A stretch of 64,000 bases of DNA, taken from NCBI RefSeq assembly GCF_016808095.1, contig NC_068970.1, forward strand, positions 47,837,630 to 47,901,629. Reading direction: 5' to 3'. The position numbers and the translations under genes are program-made. Under the pieces are notes generated by a model. That model was given only the letters and a program-made list of their open reading frames with translations. It did not search any database and was not told where the DNA came from. This document shows positions 18,403 through 27,819 of the stretch, piece by piece (position 1 is the stretch's first letter; each line of letters opens with the position of its first letter). The DNA is from Vigna angularis. Lineage: Eukaryota; Streptophyta; Magnoliopsida; Fabales; Fabaceae.

Positions 18403-20040
18403 ATGGCCGGTCATCAAAATCAAGTATATGCCGAGGGTGCTTCCATCAATAGACCACCACTCTTTACTGGTGATAACTATGCATTCTGGAAAGTCAGAAT
18501 GGAAATATTTATGGGGTCTGTTGATAGAGGCATCTGGGAAGCTGTGCTAAATGGTCCCTATATTCCTAAAAGAACTGTTGATGGTGTAGAAGTAGAAAAA
18601 CCATACTTTAACTGGACTCCTGAGGAAAATAGAAGAGCCCAATTTGATATTAAGGCTCGTAATATTATTTCATCTGCTGTTGTACTTGATGAATTTTATA
18701 GAATTTCAATATGTAAGACAGCACAGGAAATGTGGGAGGTCCTCAGAGTCACACATGAGGGTACAGACGACGTGAAACGTGCAAGGAAGAATACACTCAT
18801 CCAGGAGTATGAGATGTTCAGAATGCAACCTGGAGAACCAATTTCTGATGTCCAGAAGCGTTTCACTCACATTGTGAACCACCTAACAGGTTTAGGTAAG
18901 ACTTTTGACACTGATGAATTGAATGTGAAAATTTTGAAATCATTAGACAGGTCTTGGCAACCAAAGGTGACTGCCATCTCGGAGTCTCAAAACCTCACTC
19001 AGATGTCAACGGCGATTCTCTTTGGAAAGCTTCGTGAGCATGAGCTTGAGCTGAAAAGATTAACTACAGAAGAGGATCAAGGCAAAAGAAAGACACTTGC
19101 CTTCAAATCTGAAATTTCAAAAGGAAAAAGTTATAAGAGAATTGAGGATGATGATTCCGATAACGATGAGGAAAACATGAGTCTTATGATTAAGAAGTTT
19201 GCTAAATTTATGAAAGCAAAGGGAAAAGACAAATACCGTGGAGAAAGGAAAGAAAATCAAGGATCTCCATCAAGCGTTAAATGTTATGGATGTGGAGAAA
19301 GAGGACATATGAAGACTGATTGTCCTAATAATAGGAAAAGTGAAGAAAAGAAGGAGAGAAAATTTTCAAAGAAGAAGAAAGCTTACATAGCTTGGGAAGA
19401 CAATGCTTCTGGTTCTTCAAGTTCAAGCAATTCAGATGAAGAAGCTAATTTGTGCTTAATGGCAGACTCAGAAGATGCAGGAAGCCAAGTAAGTGATTCT
19501 AGCTTAGAGTCAAGTGATGAATTTGATTTACAAAAGGCATTTCTTGATTTGTTAAATGAATCTGAAAAACTTGATGTTGCTCATAAAAAGTTAAAGAAAG
19601 AGCATAATGAATTGAAATTGAAGTATGAAAAAGTACTAGATGACGAAGTTGTTTTGAGAAACAAAGTTAGTAATCTAGAAACTAAGTTATCTGAATCTGA
19701 TGTTGTTGTACAACCTGTTGAATGTTTATCGTGTAAAAGTCATATGTTTGATATTGACATTCTTGAGAATTTACTTGCAAAGGCAACTAAGTCTAAGTCA
19801 CATGCCAAAACAAACTTTGAGAGAAGCAATGCTAGAAGTGGAAACACGCATTTACACAAAAAGTCTAAAGTGATAAGAACTCGTAGGGTATGGGTTGAAA
19901 AAGGAATTGTGTCTTATAGAAACCCAAATGTTGTCACATGCTTTTATTGTATGAAAAAGGGGCACACTTCTAACAAATGTAGAATTAAACATTTTGATGT
20001 TCCAAATGGAAAATATGCTTGGATTCCTGTTATAAAGTAA
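18403..20040 (+). CDS. Retrotransposon Gag polyprotein with two CCHC knuckles
   Basis: 545 residues from ATG 18403, which I prefer to the in-frame ATG at 18346 because that one lies inside the LTR. The N-terminus (RPPLFTGDNYAFWKVRM) is the DUF4219-type start and is followed by a UBN2-type capsid region to about residue 230. A CCHC zinc knuckle, CYGCGERGHMKTDC, starts near residue 294. An acidic serine-rich spacer and a Lys/Glu/Leu coiled coil follow. A second complete knuckle, CFYCMKKGHTSNKC, is near residue 513. Gag packages element RNA into cytoplasmic particles. The frame is intact, as expected for a recent insertion. Confidence 0.92.
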   Translation: MAGHQNQVYAEGASINRPPLFTGDNYAFWKVRMEIFMGSVDRGIWEAVLNGPYIPKRTVDGVEVEKPYFNWTPEENRRAQFDIKARNIISSAVVLDEFYRISICKTAQEMWEVLRVTHEGTDDVKRARKNTLIQEYEMFRMQPGEPISDVQKRFTHIVNHLTGLGKTFDTDELNVKILKSLDRSWQPKVTAISESQNLTQMSTAILFGKLREHELELKRLTTEEDQGKRKTLAFKSEISKGKSYKRIEDDDSDNDEENMSLMIKKFAKFMKAKGKDKYRGERKENQGSPSSVKCYGCGERGHMKTDCPNNRKSEEKKERKFSKKKKAYIAWEDNASGSSSSSNSDEEANLCLMADSEDAGSQVSDSSLESSDEFDLQKAFLDLLNESEKLDVAHKKLKKEHNELKLKYEKVLDDEVVLRNKVSNLETKLSESDVVVQPVECLSCKSHMFDIDILENLLAKATKSKSHAKTNFERSNARSGNTHLHKKSKVIRTRRVWVEKGIVSYRNPNVVTCFYCMKKGHTSNKCRIKHFDVPNGKYAWIPVIK

Positions 20041-20247
20041 ATTGTCTCTAATCTTAAAGGACCCAAATGAGATTATGGGGACCAAAACTCTATTGTTTGG
20101 TTTTGCAGGTTAATTTTTCAAAAGGAAAAGAAGACTCTATGGTATCCTGGTATTTTTTAAGAGCTTTGAAATGATTTATGAATGTTAGATGTGTCTTAAA
20201 GTTGAAAATTTGGCCCAAATTTGTGTTTTTCGGAAATTAACGTAAAT

Positions 20248-20355
20248 AATCGATTACCAAAGGTAATAATCGATTATCTCGTCCTCAAAAATTTGGATTT
20301 TAACATTTTGGCTCGCACATAATCGATTATTTAAAGTAATAATCGATTATCTTAA
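20248..20355. repeat. Internal cluster of TAATCGATTA palindromes
   Basis: Four copies or near copies of TAATCGATTA lie in the untranslated segment between gag and the 3' LTR, separate from the six in each LTR. The rest of 20041-20727 is non-coding apart from several G-rich purine tracts. Confidence 0.9.
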
Positions 20356-20727
20356 GTCACAGCGTAAAAAAAAAAAAAACTTTTTTTTTTTGGAGACTGT
20401 TTTGTTGTTTACTTGCCATTTCATCTATGTTATAATTTTGTCTGTTATGTGTCTTCTTATAATGTAATCTTTATTTTCATAAATAAACTGATCTCTTGAT
20501 CATATGCATCCTTTGTTTAATTGAGGGGGAGATCATATTTAGGGGGAGCCTTTAACATCCGGTCTTTTTGCTTCTGATCAAAAAGGGGGAGAAGAATAAT
20601 ACAAGGGGAGAAGTATAAATTATTACAGGTATTGCTAACCTTGTTGTTTGTTAGCTTGTATGTTTTGCAGGTAAGCCAAACTTGCTTTTAAAATTGAATT
20701 TTTGATCATCATCAAAAAGGGGGAGAT

Positions 20728-21691
20728 TGTTACCAATAAGGAGTATTGGTAAATCTTGAAGAAATTTGTTTTGATGATGCTACAAGAAGTTTTAGTTGAA
20801 GAAGATATTAGAATTAGTTAAAAGCAATTTGTAGAAATTAAATGTAGTAGGAAATTCGTGTAAACCTTGTAAACTTGCATTTTTAACTGCAATAATCGAT
20901 TATGGAATGACAATAATCGATTATCACAGAGTCATACAGGAATAATCGATTATCACTTCATATAATCGATTATCACATTTTGAAAACCCTGTAACGGACT
21001 TAAATAATCGATTATCACTTACAATAATCGATTATTCGTGGCAGTTGAGACTTAACCTTAAATATTCAGAACAGCTAGCTATATATTGGGTTTCTGTGAA
21101 GATCAATAGTAACGTTGTTGAACAGAAGCTCTTGTAGAATACTGTTTGTCAGAGGAAGTTATCAGAAGCTATAGTTCAAGTTCCCTTGCTTGGTCTCGTG
21201 AACAGGAGAGGCTCGTGTGTCGTGTGTCGATAGTCGGAGCAAGCTCTCTTCGAGTTAGCAAGGTGCTCTGCCTGGTCTCGTGAATAGGAGAAGCTCGCGT
21301 TTCGTTTGTCGATATTCGGAGCGTTTCTCTTCGAGTTGGCAGAGTGTTCTTCTTCCTGTTCGTTCGTCGAAGGAAGGTTTATTTATCTGCTTTATTCACT
21401 ATTAGTTGTAATCTGTGAAACCATTTTTAGTGAAAAAGGTTAATCACTATTTATAGTGATTAACGACTGGACGTAGAATCTTTTGATTCGAACCAGGATA
21501 AAAATCCAGTGTATCAATTTTTCTACTCTCTATACTCTTTACCTTTTACGCATGTTAACTGTTTGATTAATTTTCTCTAAGAAAATTGTTTTTCTAAAAC
21601 GAACCATCAAAACTTGATTTGTGACCGTAACACGCTTTCCGAATATTTTATTCCGCTGCGCAACTCTATAACGGTACCGATTGTTCCAACA
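20728..21691 (+). repeat. 3' LTR of the gag-only element
   Basis: 964 bp, equal in length to the 5' copy with five substitutions by my reading. One of these is a C/T difference inside a TAATCGATTA motif, consistent with CpG deamination. Confidence 0.95.
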
Positions 21692-22688
21692 CAACTGTCG
21701 CCGAGAGTGGAGTACAAGCTTCACCGGAAGCTTGGAATCGGAGTGTTCTGCTTAGGGGCGTTGCAGACTCTAGCACTGTTGTTTAGGCCTAACACAAGGA
21801 ACAAGTTCAGAAAGTACTGGAAATCGTATCACCACTTTGTAGGGTACTCGCGTGTGGTGCTTGGGTTTGTGAATGTCTTTCAAGGATTTGAGGTGATGGG
21901 TGCAAGCAGGTCCTACGCCAAGTTGACCTGTTGCCTAGGACTCTCTACTCTCATTGGCCTTTGCATTGCTTTGGAGGTCAATTCTTGGGTCGTTTTCTGT
22001 AGAAAATCCAAGGAAGATAAGATGAGGAGAGAAGGGTTCATTGCAACTTCTCACAAAGGAACTTCATCTGCCATTCACAATTAACATTACTCTTTCATTT
22101 TAACTTTTTACTCAATTTTTTCTATCCAAATCCAATGATTTTCATTCATACATACATACACACCTTTGCCATTTTTTGTTTGATTCATGCAGTTTCATTA
22201 ATTTCCCCTTCTGTTATATAAACAAGATTTAGTGTCTTTTTAGATGGGTTGGATGCGCTGCAGAGGGTGAATGCGTCTTCCTCTCGCGCGAAGGAGAAGT
22301 GGGCAAAGTGGTGGTGGTCCACGGTGAAGGGCGGTGGCTTTTTCGGCGCAAGTACCGGTAACACCATGGACAGCGGCATGGTGGCTGTTTGAGTGGTGGC
22401 TGAGGCAGCAACGTCCATGCGGTGGCGACCCGTATCTTCGGCAACACCTCCAATCAGGTTCGAACGACATCATGTGTTGGTGACTTGATGTGGCAGATAG
22501 AGAACAGTGAAGCTCGCGGAGGACGTGACATTGTCGTTTGCCAGATCAACCAAAAGTTGACGCCGTCCATTTTTAAGGACTATTTTTACATGTTTTAATA
22601 CTACGAGGACTAAATGCCATCAATGTTTTGAGTAGGGACTAAAACTAAAAATCAGTGATACTTAAAGGACGAGAAACATATTTAACCC

Positions 22689-22689
<1 letters not shown>

Positions 22690-22740
<51 letters not shown>

Positions 22741-22746
22741 GGGGGA
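22690..22746. repeat. (TA)n-(TG)n-(G)n compound simple repeat
   Basis: A TA run passes into TG and then an uninterrupted G run of about 20, sandwiched between the right end of the Pack-MULE (22688) and the left end of the next TIR element (22747). Confidence 0.9.
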
Positions 22747-23829
22747 GGGTTTGCTAAAGCGCGTACGCCTGTTTTCTAGTTGGCCTGTTTTCTAGTTGGT
22801 ACATTTTAGCAATGTGTACCAGGTTTTAGTAGATTAATATTAAGGGTATTTTAATAATTTTCATTCTCAAAACTAAAAAAAAAAAGAAACCTCCAAACCC
22901 TTACTCACATCTCTCATTCCTCTCAACCTTTTTTTTTCATCTATCTCACTCCAACATTTTCTCTGTCATCCCTACTCTGTAGCCCCAATTGAAAAAATCA
23001 GAAACACTTGTCATTAAACAATTTGTCTTTGTAAAGAGTTGAGTCATTGACATATTCACTTTCAGGCAAACGTTCTTTCAAGATCTCTTTAATTTCACCA
23101 TCTTCATTAACCTCTCTAATTTCAGCATCTGCATATCTTGAATCATCATCTCTAAAACAAAAACCCTCTAGGCCAATTACCAATTCCTCCGAATGTCATT
23201 ATGCGTGTGAAAATTAGATAAAATTATATATGACAAAAATTATAAAATGAAAACTCATTATAAAATCATTTTTTGTAAGAAATTGTTTAACAACGAGTGT
23301 TTCTGATTTTTTCAGGCCAAATACCAATTCCTTTAATGTTATTATGCTTGTGAAAATTAGATAAAATTAGATAAGACAAATAAAATTAAAACTCATTATA
23401 AAATCATTTTTTGTAAGAAATTGTTTAACAACAAGTATTTCTGATTTTTTCCAGGTCAATTACCAATTCCTTTATGCTTGTGAAAATTGGATAAAATTAG
23501 ATAAGACAAAAATTATAAAATGAAAACTCATTATAAAATTATTTTTTGTAAGATTGTTTAACCGCCAGTTTTTCTGATTTTTTTTTGTTGGGACTACCAT
23601 AGGATGACAGAGAAAATGTTGGAGTGAGATAGATGAAAGAGAAAGGATTGAGGGAGGTGAGCAAGGGTTTGAGGTTTCTTTTTTTTTAAGTTTTGAGAAT
23701 GAAAATTATTAAAATACCCTTAACCTTAAAACTTAGAATCCATGATATATAAGGTATTTTTGTTTACTAAAACTCGGTACACATTGCTAAAATGTACCAA
23801 GAAAAACAGGCGTACGCACGTTAGCAAAG

Positions 23830-23832
<3 letters not shown>
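22747..23832. mobile_element. Long-TIR DNA transposon, non-autonomous
   Basis: Inverted arms of about 240 bp (22747-22985 and about 23590-23832) share the terminal words GGGTTTGCTAA and CGTACGCCTGTTTT, and inner words such as ACATTTTCTCTGTCATCC. No transposase is present. Both flanks are TA-rich simple repeats, so the target duplication cannot be resolved; the Mutator superfamily is likely from arm length. The interior holds three tandem copies of a roughly 110-150-bp AT-rich unit (about 23180-23580) and one short coding-like frame on the minus strand. Confidence 0.75.
22998..23183 (-). pseudogene. Coding-like fragment inside the long-TIR element
   Basis: A 61-codon minus-strand frame with balanced, acidic composition (IREVNEDGEIKEILKERLPE) unlike the surrounding AT-rich translations. 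It may be an exon piece taken from a host gene. I do not recognise the source. It has no promoter or downstream exon that I can see. Confidence 0.3.

Positions 23833-23867
<35 letters not shown>
23833..23867. repeat. (TA)n microsatellite
   Basis: TA run directly abutting the right end of the long-TIR element. Confidence 0.9.
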
Positions 23868-23874
<7 letters not shown>

Positions 23875-24579
23875 TATAGAGAGAGTGATTGAAAAAGATA
23901 TAGAAACCAGAATGATAAAAATAGTAAATTTTACTTAAGAAAATGTGTTACATTGGTATTTTCAAGAAGAACCTTAAAGAAAATTATAAAGGAAGATACT
24001 ATTTGATATAACTAAATATTTTAAATATCTTTATTAAATGTGAAAGTGTGAGTAAATATTGTGTGTTTTTCAAATGAAAAAAAAAATAGTGTATTACTTT
24101 CCTACCATATTTTGTTGATTAGCAATAGTTTTCTTTCTTAAATGAAAGTTGTTATATCTAAGTAGTTTAGACTAAATTCTAGATATAATCAAAAGAGTAG
24201 ATTCTTACAAGAGATTTTTCAATGCTTAAGTTGATTAAGTTTAGTAAGAAAGTGAGAATCCGTATAATGATAATGAACGTAATATGAGAATATAAGAAAG
24301 TTGAGTCTCACACTTGAATATTTGTGGATTAGTATTGTATTTATGAGTAAACAAATTATGTTACTTAAATATAATGAAGTATTATATTTTAGAGATATTA
24401 GATAATCAATTATTCTATCATGGGATCTTATATCACAATATCTTGTCTTAGAAATAAAATAAAATCTATAAAAAATAATTATATCATAATATAGTATAAT
24501 ATGTACTTACTTTAAGATAAAAAAAAATATACTTAAAAATATATGACTTTATAAAGTCCAATATATATATATATAATAT

Positions 24580-25034
24580 TTAATAAAGGTATGTTAATAA
24601 AAATTGAATAAATGTAAATCATGATCAATTTAGCATATAAAAATCTATATGAAAGCAATCATATAATTTATATTATTATCTCTTTTGATGTCTTTCAATT
24701 GTTATAAGACTATCAATTTATTGACATTTATGAAAGATAAAGATAGTATCGAATATGTATGAAATCATTATCCATTTATATAAATAGTGTGATGAAAATA
24801 GCTCAAACACACAATCTTGTTAAGATTTGGACAATTTACAACTATCTAAAACTTATAAAACGTCTCTCTATCTAAGTTTTTTTGTGATATATATAATATT
24901 TCATAAAGTTATGTTATTAAAAAATTGAAAAAAATGAAAATCATAATTAATTTAGCGTGTAAAAATCTATATGAATGCATTTATATAATTTATAATATTA
25001 TTTCTTTCGACGTCTTTCAGTTGTTACAAGACTA
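24580..25034. repeat. Diverged tandem duplication split by the Gypsy-type element
   Basis: A unit of about 310 bp (about 24580-24890) is repeated by about 24890-25034 plus 34425-34585. Shared words include TCTTTCAATTGTTATAAGACTATC and CTCAAACACACAATCTTGTTAAG, with scattered differences. The retrotransposon inserted into the second unit. From 23868 to 24580 is AT-rich DNA without features. Confidence 0.8.
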
Positions 25035-25830
25035 CCTCCTCGAGCTAGGTTGGGCCAAAGCACGAAGATGAAGCTATGGAGGTGGGATTTGTGCGGAAGC
25101 GATGGATATGGTGGTGGGCTCACAATTTTGGTGAGGTTTTTGGTGAGTATTTGTGGTAGGATGGAGGTGTTTGATGGATCTCCGGAGAGGTTGGGCCAAC
25201 TCTAGAGAAGGGTTGTTAGAGGGACCTCATGGGATGCTCTAGCCTTGACTTGAGACAAGATATGTTTGCACACATTTTGGCATAATAACATTCAAATTCA
25301 TCAAGTGATTTTACAAGGATGGAGACCCTTCTATTTATAGAGAAAGGTGTCTCCAAAGTAGACAAGAAACCCTAAAAACTATCCACTCTTAAAGAGACAT
25401 GTGGCAATCCTCTTTTACAAAGTTTCTCCACTCTTAGAGTGCCATGTGGCAATCCACTTTTGTAAAGTCTTCTCCACTCATGTGGTAATCCACTTTTGCA
25501 AAGTTCCTCCACTCTTAAAGTGCCATGTGACAATCCACTTTTGCAAAAGCTTTCCACTCTTAGAGTGACATGTGGCAATCCACTTTAGGAAGCGTTTCTC
25601 CACTTGGAAAGTGACACATGGCCACTTCCTTTTTAAGAAGTGTCTTCACTAAGAGCTTGCCATGTGGCCATCATGTCCCATGGTGGGACACACTCTTTAA
25701 AAATAAGATTACAAACCATACAATACTTAGCCCTTAATACAAGGCCTAAAATTAAATACTATACTATTTGACCCTTAATACAAGGTCTAAAATACACACA
25801 ATTTTACCATGGCTAGGGCATATGCCATCA
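25035..25830 (-). repeat. 3' LTR (left copy) of the Gypsy-type element
   Basis: Contains about five degenerate tandem copies of a 40-45-bp unit (25378-25600) built on CCACTCTTAGAGTG and CATGTGGCAATCC. These create a spurious repetitive frame on the minus strand. Lacks the TGT found at the start of the right copy. Confidence 0.93.
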
Positions 25831-25913
25831 TACCCTCCCTCTTAAAAAGGATTTGTCCTCAAATCTTTAAGTTTCTTCAAAAACCCTCTTCTTCATATTG
25901 ATCAACTTATGTA

Positions 25914-27313
25914 TCAACAAAACCCTCCGGGGTCAAATAACTTTCTGCAAAAAACAAGAGATAAAGTAAGTGTTATTAGAATAATCAACCCAATTATGTA
26001 TTTTCCCTTTAAGTCCCAGCTTATCTTGTGTTGAATGCATATGCATTTGGAGTGACTTCCTTTTTTACCACCAAGTCTCATTTGGTCTTGTCTTTCCAAT
26101 CTACTAAAGGAAGATGGAAAGAATACCCCTTTTGAATCTTCACACAAGCTTGTGGCCCTTAACATGAAGGCTCTTTTGTTGGGACACTCATTGGACATGT
26201 GTGTATTGCTTTGACACTCTGAACATTTGATTTTGTATATGTTAGTGTCATCTCTTTCCTTTTCTCTCTTATTTTTCATTTGTACTTGGTCTGTTTCAAC
26301 TTGAGATGGTGTGAGAGGATGAAGTACAAACTTTCTATCTTTATGGTTGAAGGTTATCTCATTGGTACGACCATGATGTATGGTTTCCTTTTCAAAAAGC
26401 CAAGGCCTTCCTAACAAGATGTGACAAACTTCCATAGGTACTATGTCACATAGCACACTATCTTCATAATTCCCTATGGAAAACTTAACCTTCACTTGTT
26501 GATTAACTATCATGTCTTCACCATCATTAAGCCATTGAAGTTTGTAAGGTTGGGGGTGAGGCAATATAGTTAAGGCTAACTTTTCAACCAACCTAGTGCT
26601 ACAACAATTGCAACATGAGCCATTATCCACAATAAGAGAACACGTGTTTTCTAAAACTTGACATCTTGTATGAAAGATGTTCTCTCTTTGGGTTTGGACT
26701 TGGGGACTAGGTTGATTCTTCAAAACTCTTCTCATCATGAGGAGATCTCCCTCGCATGGGTAGGAATCTTCTCCTTCACTCTCATCCTTACTTGTGCCTT
26801 TCTCCTCATCCTCTTCACTACTATATGAGTCAACATCCCTCAAGATTATGGTCCTTTTAGTGGGGCATTGTGATGCCATATGACCTCTACCTTGACATTT
26901 AAAACATTTAATTTCACTAGTACGAGTGTGTAATGATGTTCCCTCCCTTGATCTATCTTTTTCTTTCTCCTTCCATAGATTCCTAGAGGGTTCCTCTTCC
27001 ATCACTTGCTTACCTTCCCTCCTATAGTCTTTCTTAACACTAGAGTTAGAGTGGTTAATTTTCAAACCTTTTCTCAAATGTTGTTGCTCAACTTTTATGC
27101 AAATTTGTACCAAATCATTGAGATCTTGATAGGGCAACAATTCCACTCTATCTCTAATATCAAGATTAAGACCACTTAGAAATCTAGAAATTGTGGTTCC
27201 TTCTTCTTCCCTAATTCCCGCCCTCATCATGTAGAGTTCCATCTTTTGCCTATACTCTTCCACACTCATGGTTCTTTGTTGGAGCCTTTGGAGTTTATCC
27301 ATAAGCTCTCTAT
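25914..27313 (-). CDS. C-terminal part of Gypsy-type Gag plus protease
   Basis: The frame carries the end of a retrotransposon-gag domain (MSVEEYRQKMELYMMRAGIR), a CCHC knuckle CFKCQGRGHMASQC, an acidic linker and a retropepsin-like region (SLIVDNGSCCN, then HILLGRPWL). The active-site triad reads D-N-G rather than the usual D-S/T/G-G, so activity is doubtful. A second knuckle-like motif, CSECQSNTHMSNEC, is near the end. The frame then stops without RT. The upstream half of Gag is on the other side of the nested element, at 31252-31885, and the two parts are in phase across the insertion. Confidence 0.85.
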
Positions 27314-27318
27314 GGTAG

Positions 27319-27805
27319 TGATGGAGCCAAATTCCAGAGGAAACCAGTGGCCTGAAGCTCCCAGATCAGAGGTGTGGTAGATGTGTTGGTGTGCAGCGGA
27401 GTTGATGGAGTAAATGGTGATGGAGATGTTTGAATGAAGCAAGGTAAAATGAGTGAAGCCTCTCAGCTCAGAAAGCCTTCATATAATGGAAGGAAGCTTG
27501 AGAGAAAATGAAGAATTAGCAAGCAATTTTGACTCAAGAGCAGAATGCAAGACTGGAATATATTTCTCAGCATTTGGGCATAGCTCTAAAGTCAAAATTG
27601 CTTGCTAATTCTTCATTTTCTCTCAAGCTTCCTTCCATTATATGAAGGCTTTCTGAGCTGAGAGGCTTCACTCATTTTACCTTGCTTCATTCAAACATCT
27701 CCATCACTATTTACTCCATCAACTCCGCTGCACACCAACACATCTACCACACCTCTGATCTGGGAGCTTCAGGCCACTGGTTTCCTCTGGAATTTGGCTC
27801 CATCA
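27319..27805. repeat. Near-perfect 216-bp inverted repeat forming the 5' LTR
   Basis: Arms 27319-27534 and 27590-27805 have equal length and, by direct reading, a single mismatch; the loop is 55 nt. The two outer ends of the palindrome coincide with the element's left terminus and the LTR/primer-site boundary. A transcript across it would fold into a long hairpin. A normal LTR is not a palindrome, so one half is probably an inverted copy of the other. Confidence 0.93.
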
Positions 27806-27819
27806 AGTGCTATCAGAGC

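Larger units (their letters stand above)
17393..21691 (+). mobile_element. Young gag-only Copia-type LTR retrotransposon (TR-GAG-like)
   Basis: Two LTRs of identical length (964 bp: 17393-18356 and 20728-21691) begin TGTTACC and end CCAACA. The 5-bp duplication CAACT flanks the element (17388-17392 and 21692-21696). A primer-binding site TGGTATCGGAGC (18359-18370) matches the initiator-Met tRNA type, and a purine tract AAAAAGGGGGAGA (20714-20726) abuts the 3' LTR. I count five substitutions and no indel between the LTRs, so it is recent. The interior encodes only Gag; protease, integrase, RT and RNase H are absent. It therefore needs another element for movement, as described for terminal-repeat retrotransposons with a GAG domain. 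Confidence 0.95.
17340..22084 (+). pseudogene. Captured cytochrome b561/DOMON-type gene fragment, interrupted
   Basis: The exon-like sequence before the retrotransposon (about 17340-17392) reads GFGIGIQLGQL and continues in frame after it (21697-22084) with SPRVEYKLHRKLGIG, YWKSYHHFVGY and ending MRREG and a stop. HRKLGIG and YHHxVGY are the histidine-bearing helices of plant CYBDOM proteins, which bind haem and pass electrons across membranes. Only the last part of the cyt b561 domain is represented. Three or four hydrophobic helices can be seen. The 4.3-kb insertion at 17393 and the absence of the DOMON domain make it non-functional here. Confidence 0.8.
17039..22688. mobile_element. Pack-MULE carrying a cytochrome b561/DOMON gene fragment, split by a retrotransposon
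   Basis: Long inverted ends run from about 17039-17230 and 22487-22688. They begin GGGTTAAATATG and end CATATTTAACCC, and share words such as GACGGCGTCAACTTTTAGTTGATC in inverted order. Both outer flanks are TA repeats, compatible with a 9-bp duplication TATATATAT that cannot be proved in such sequence. Without the inserted LTR element (17393-21691 plus one 5-bp duplication) it would be about 1.35 kb. No transposase is visible. The interior holds part of a host gene and a second GC-rich coding-like piece at about 22240-22480 that I cannot identify. Confidence 0.85.

Noticed and set aside
22185..22473. Three overlapping minus-strand frames
   Set aside because: Mutually overlapping frames in a GC-rich fragment inside a Pack-MULE; at most one captured piece, no recognisable domain.
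25372..25578. Repetitive 68-codon protein (also 33966-34172)
   Set aside because: It is the translation of a minisatellite in both LTRs of the Gypsy-type element.
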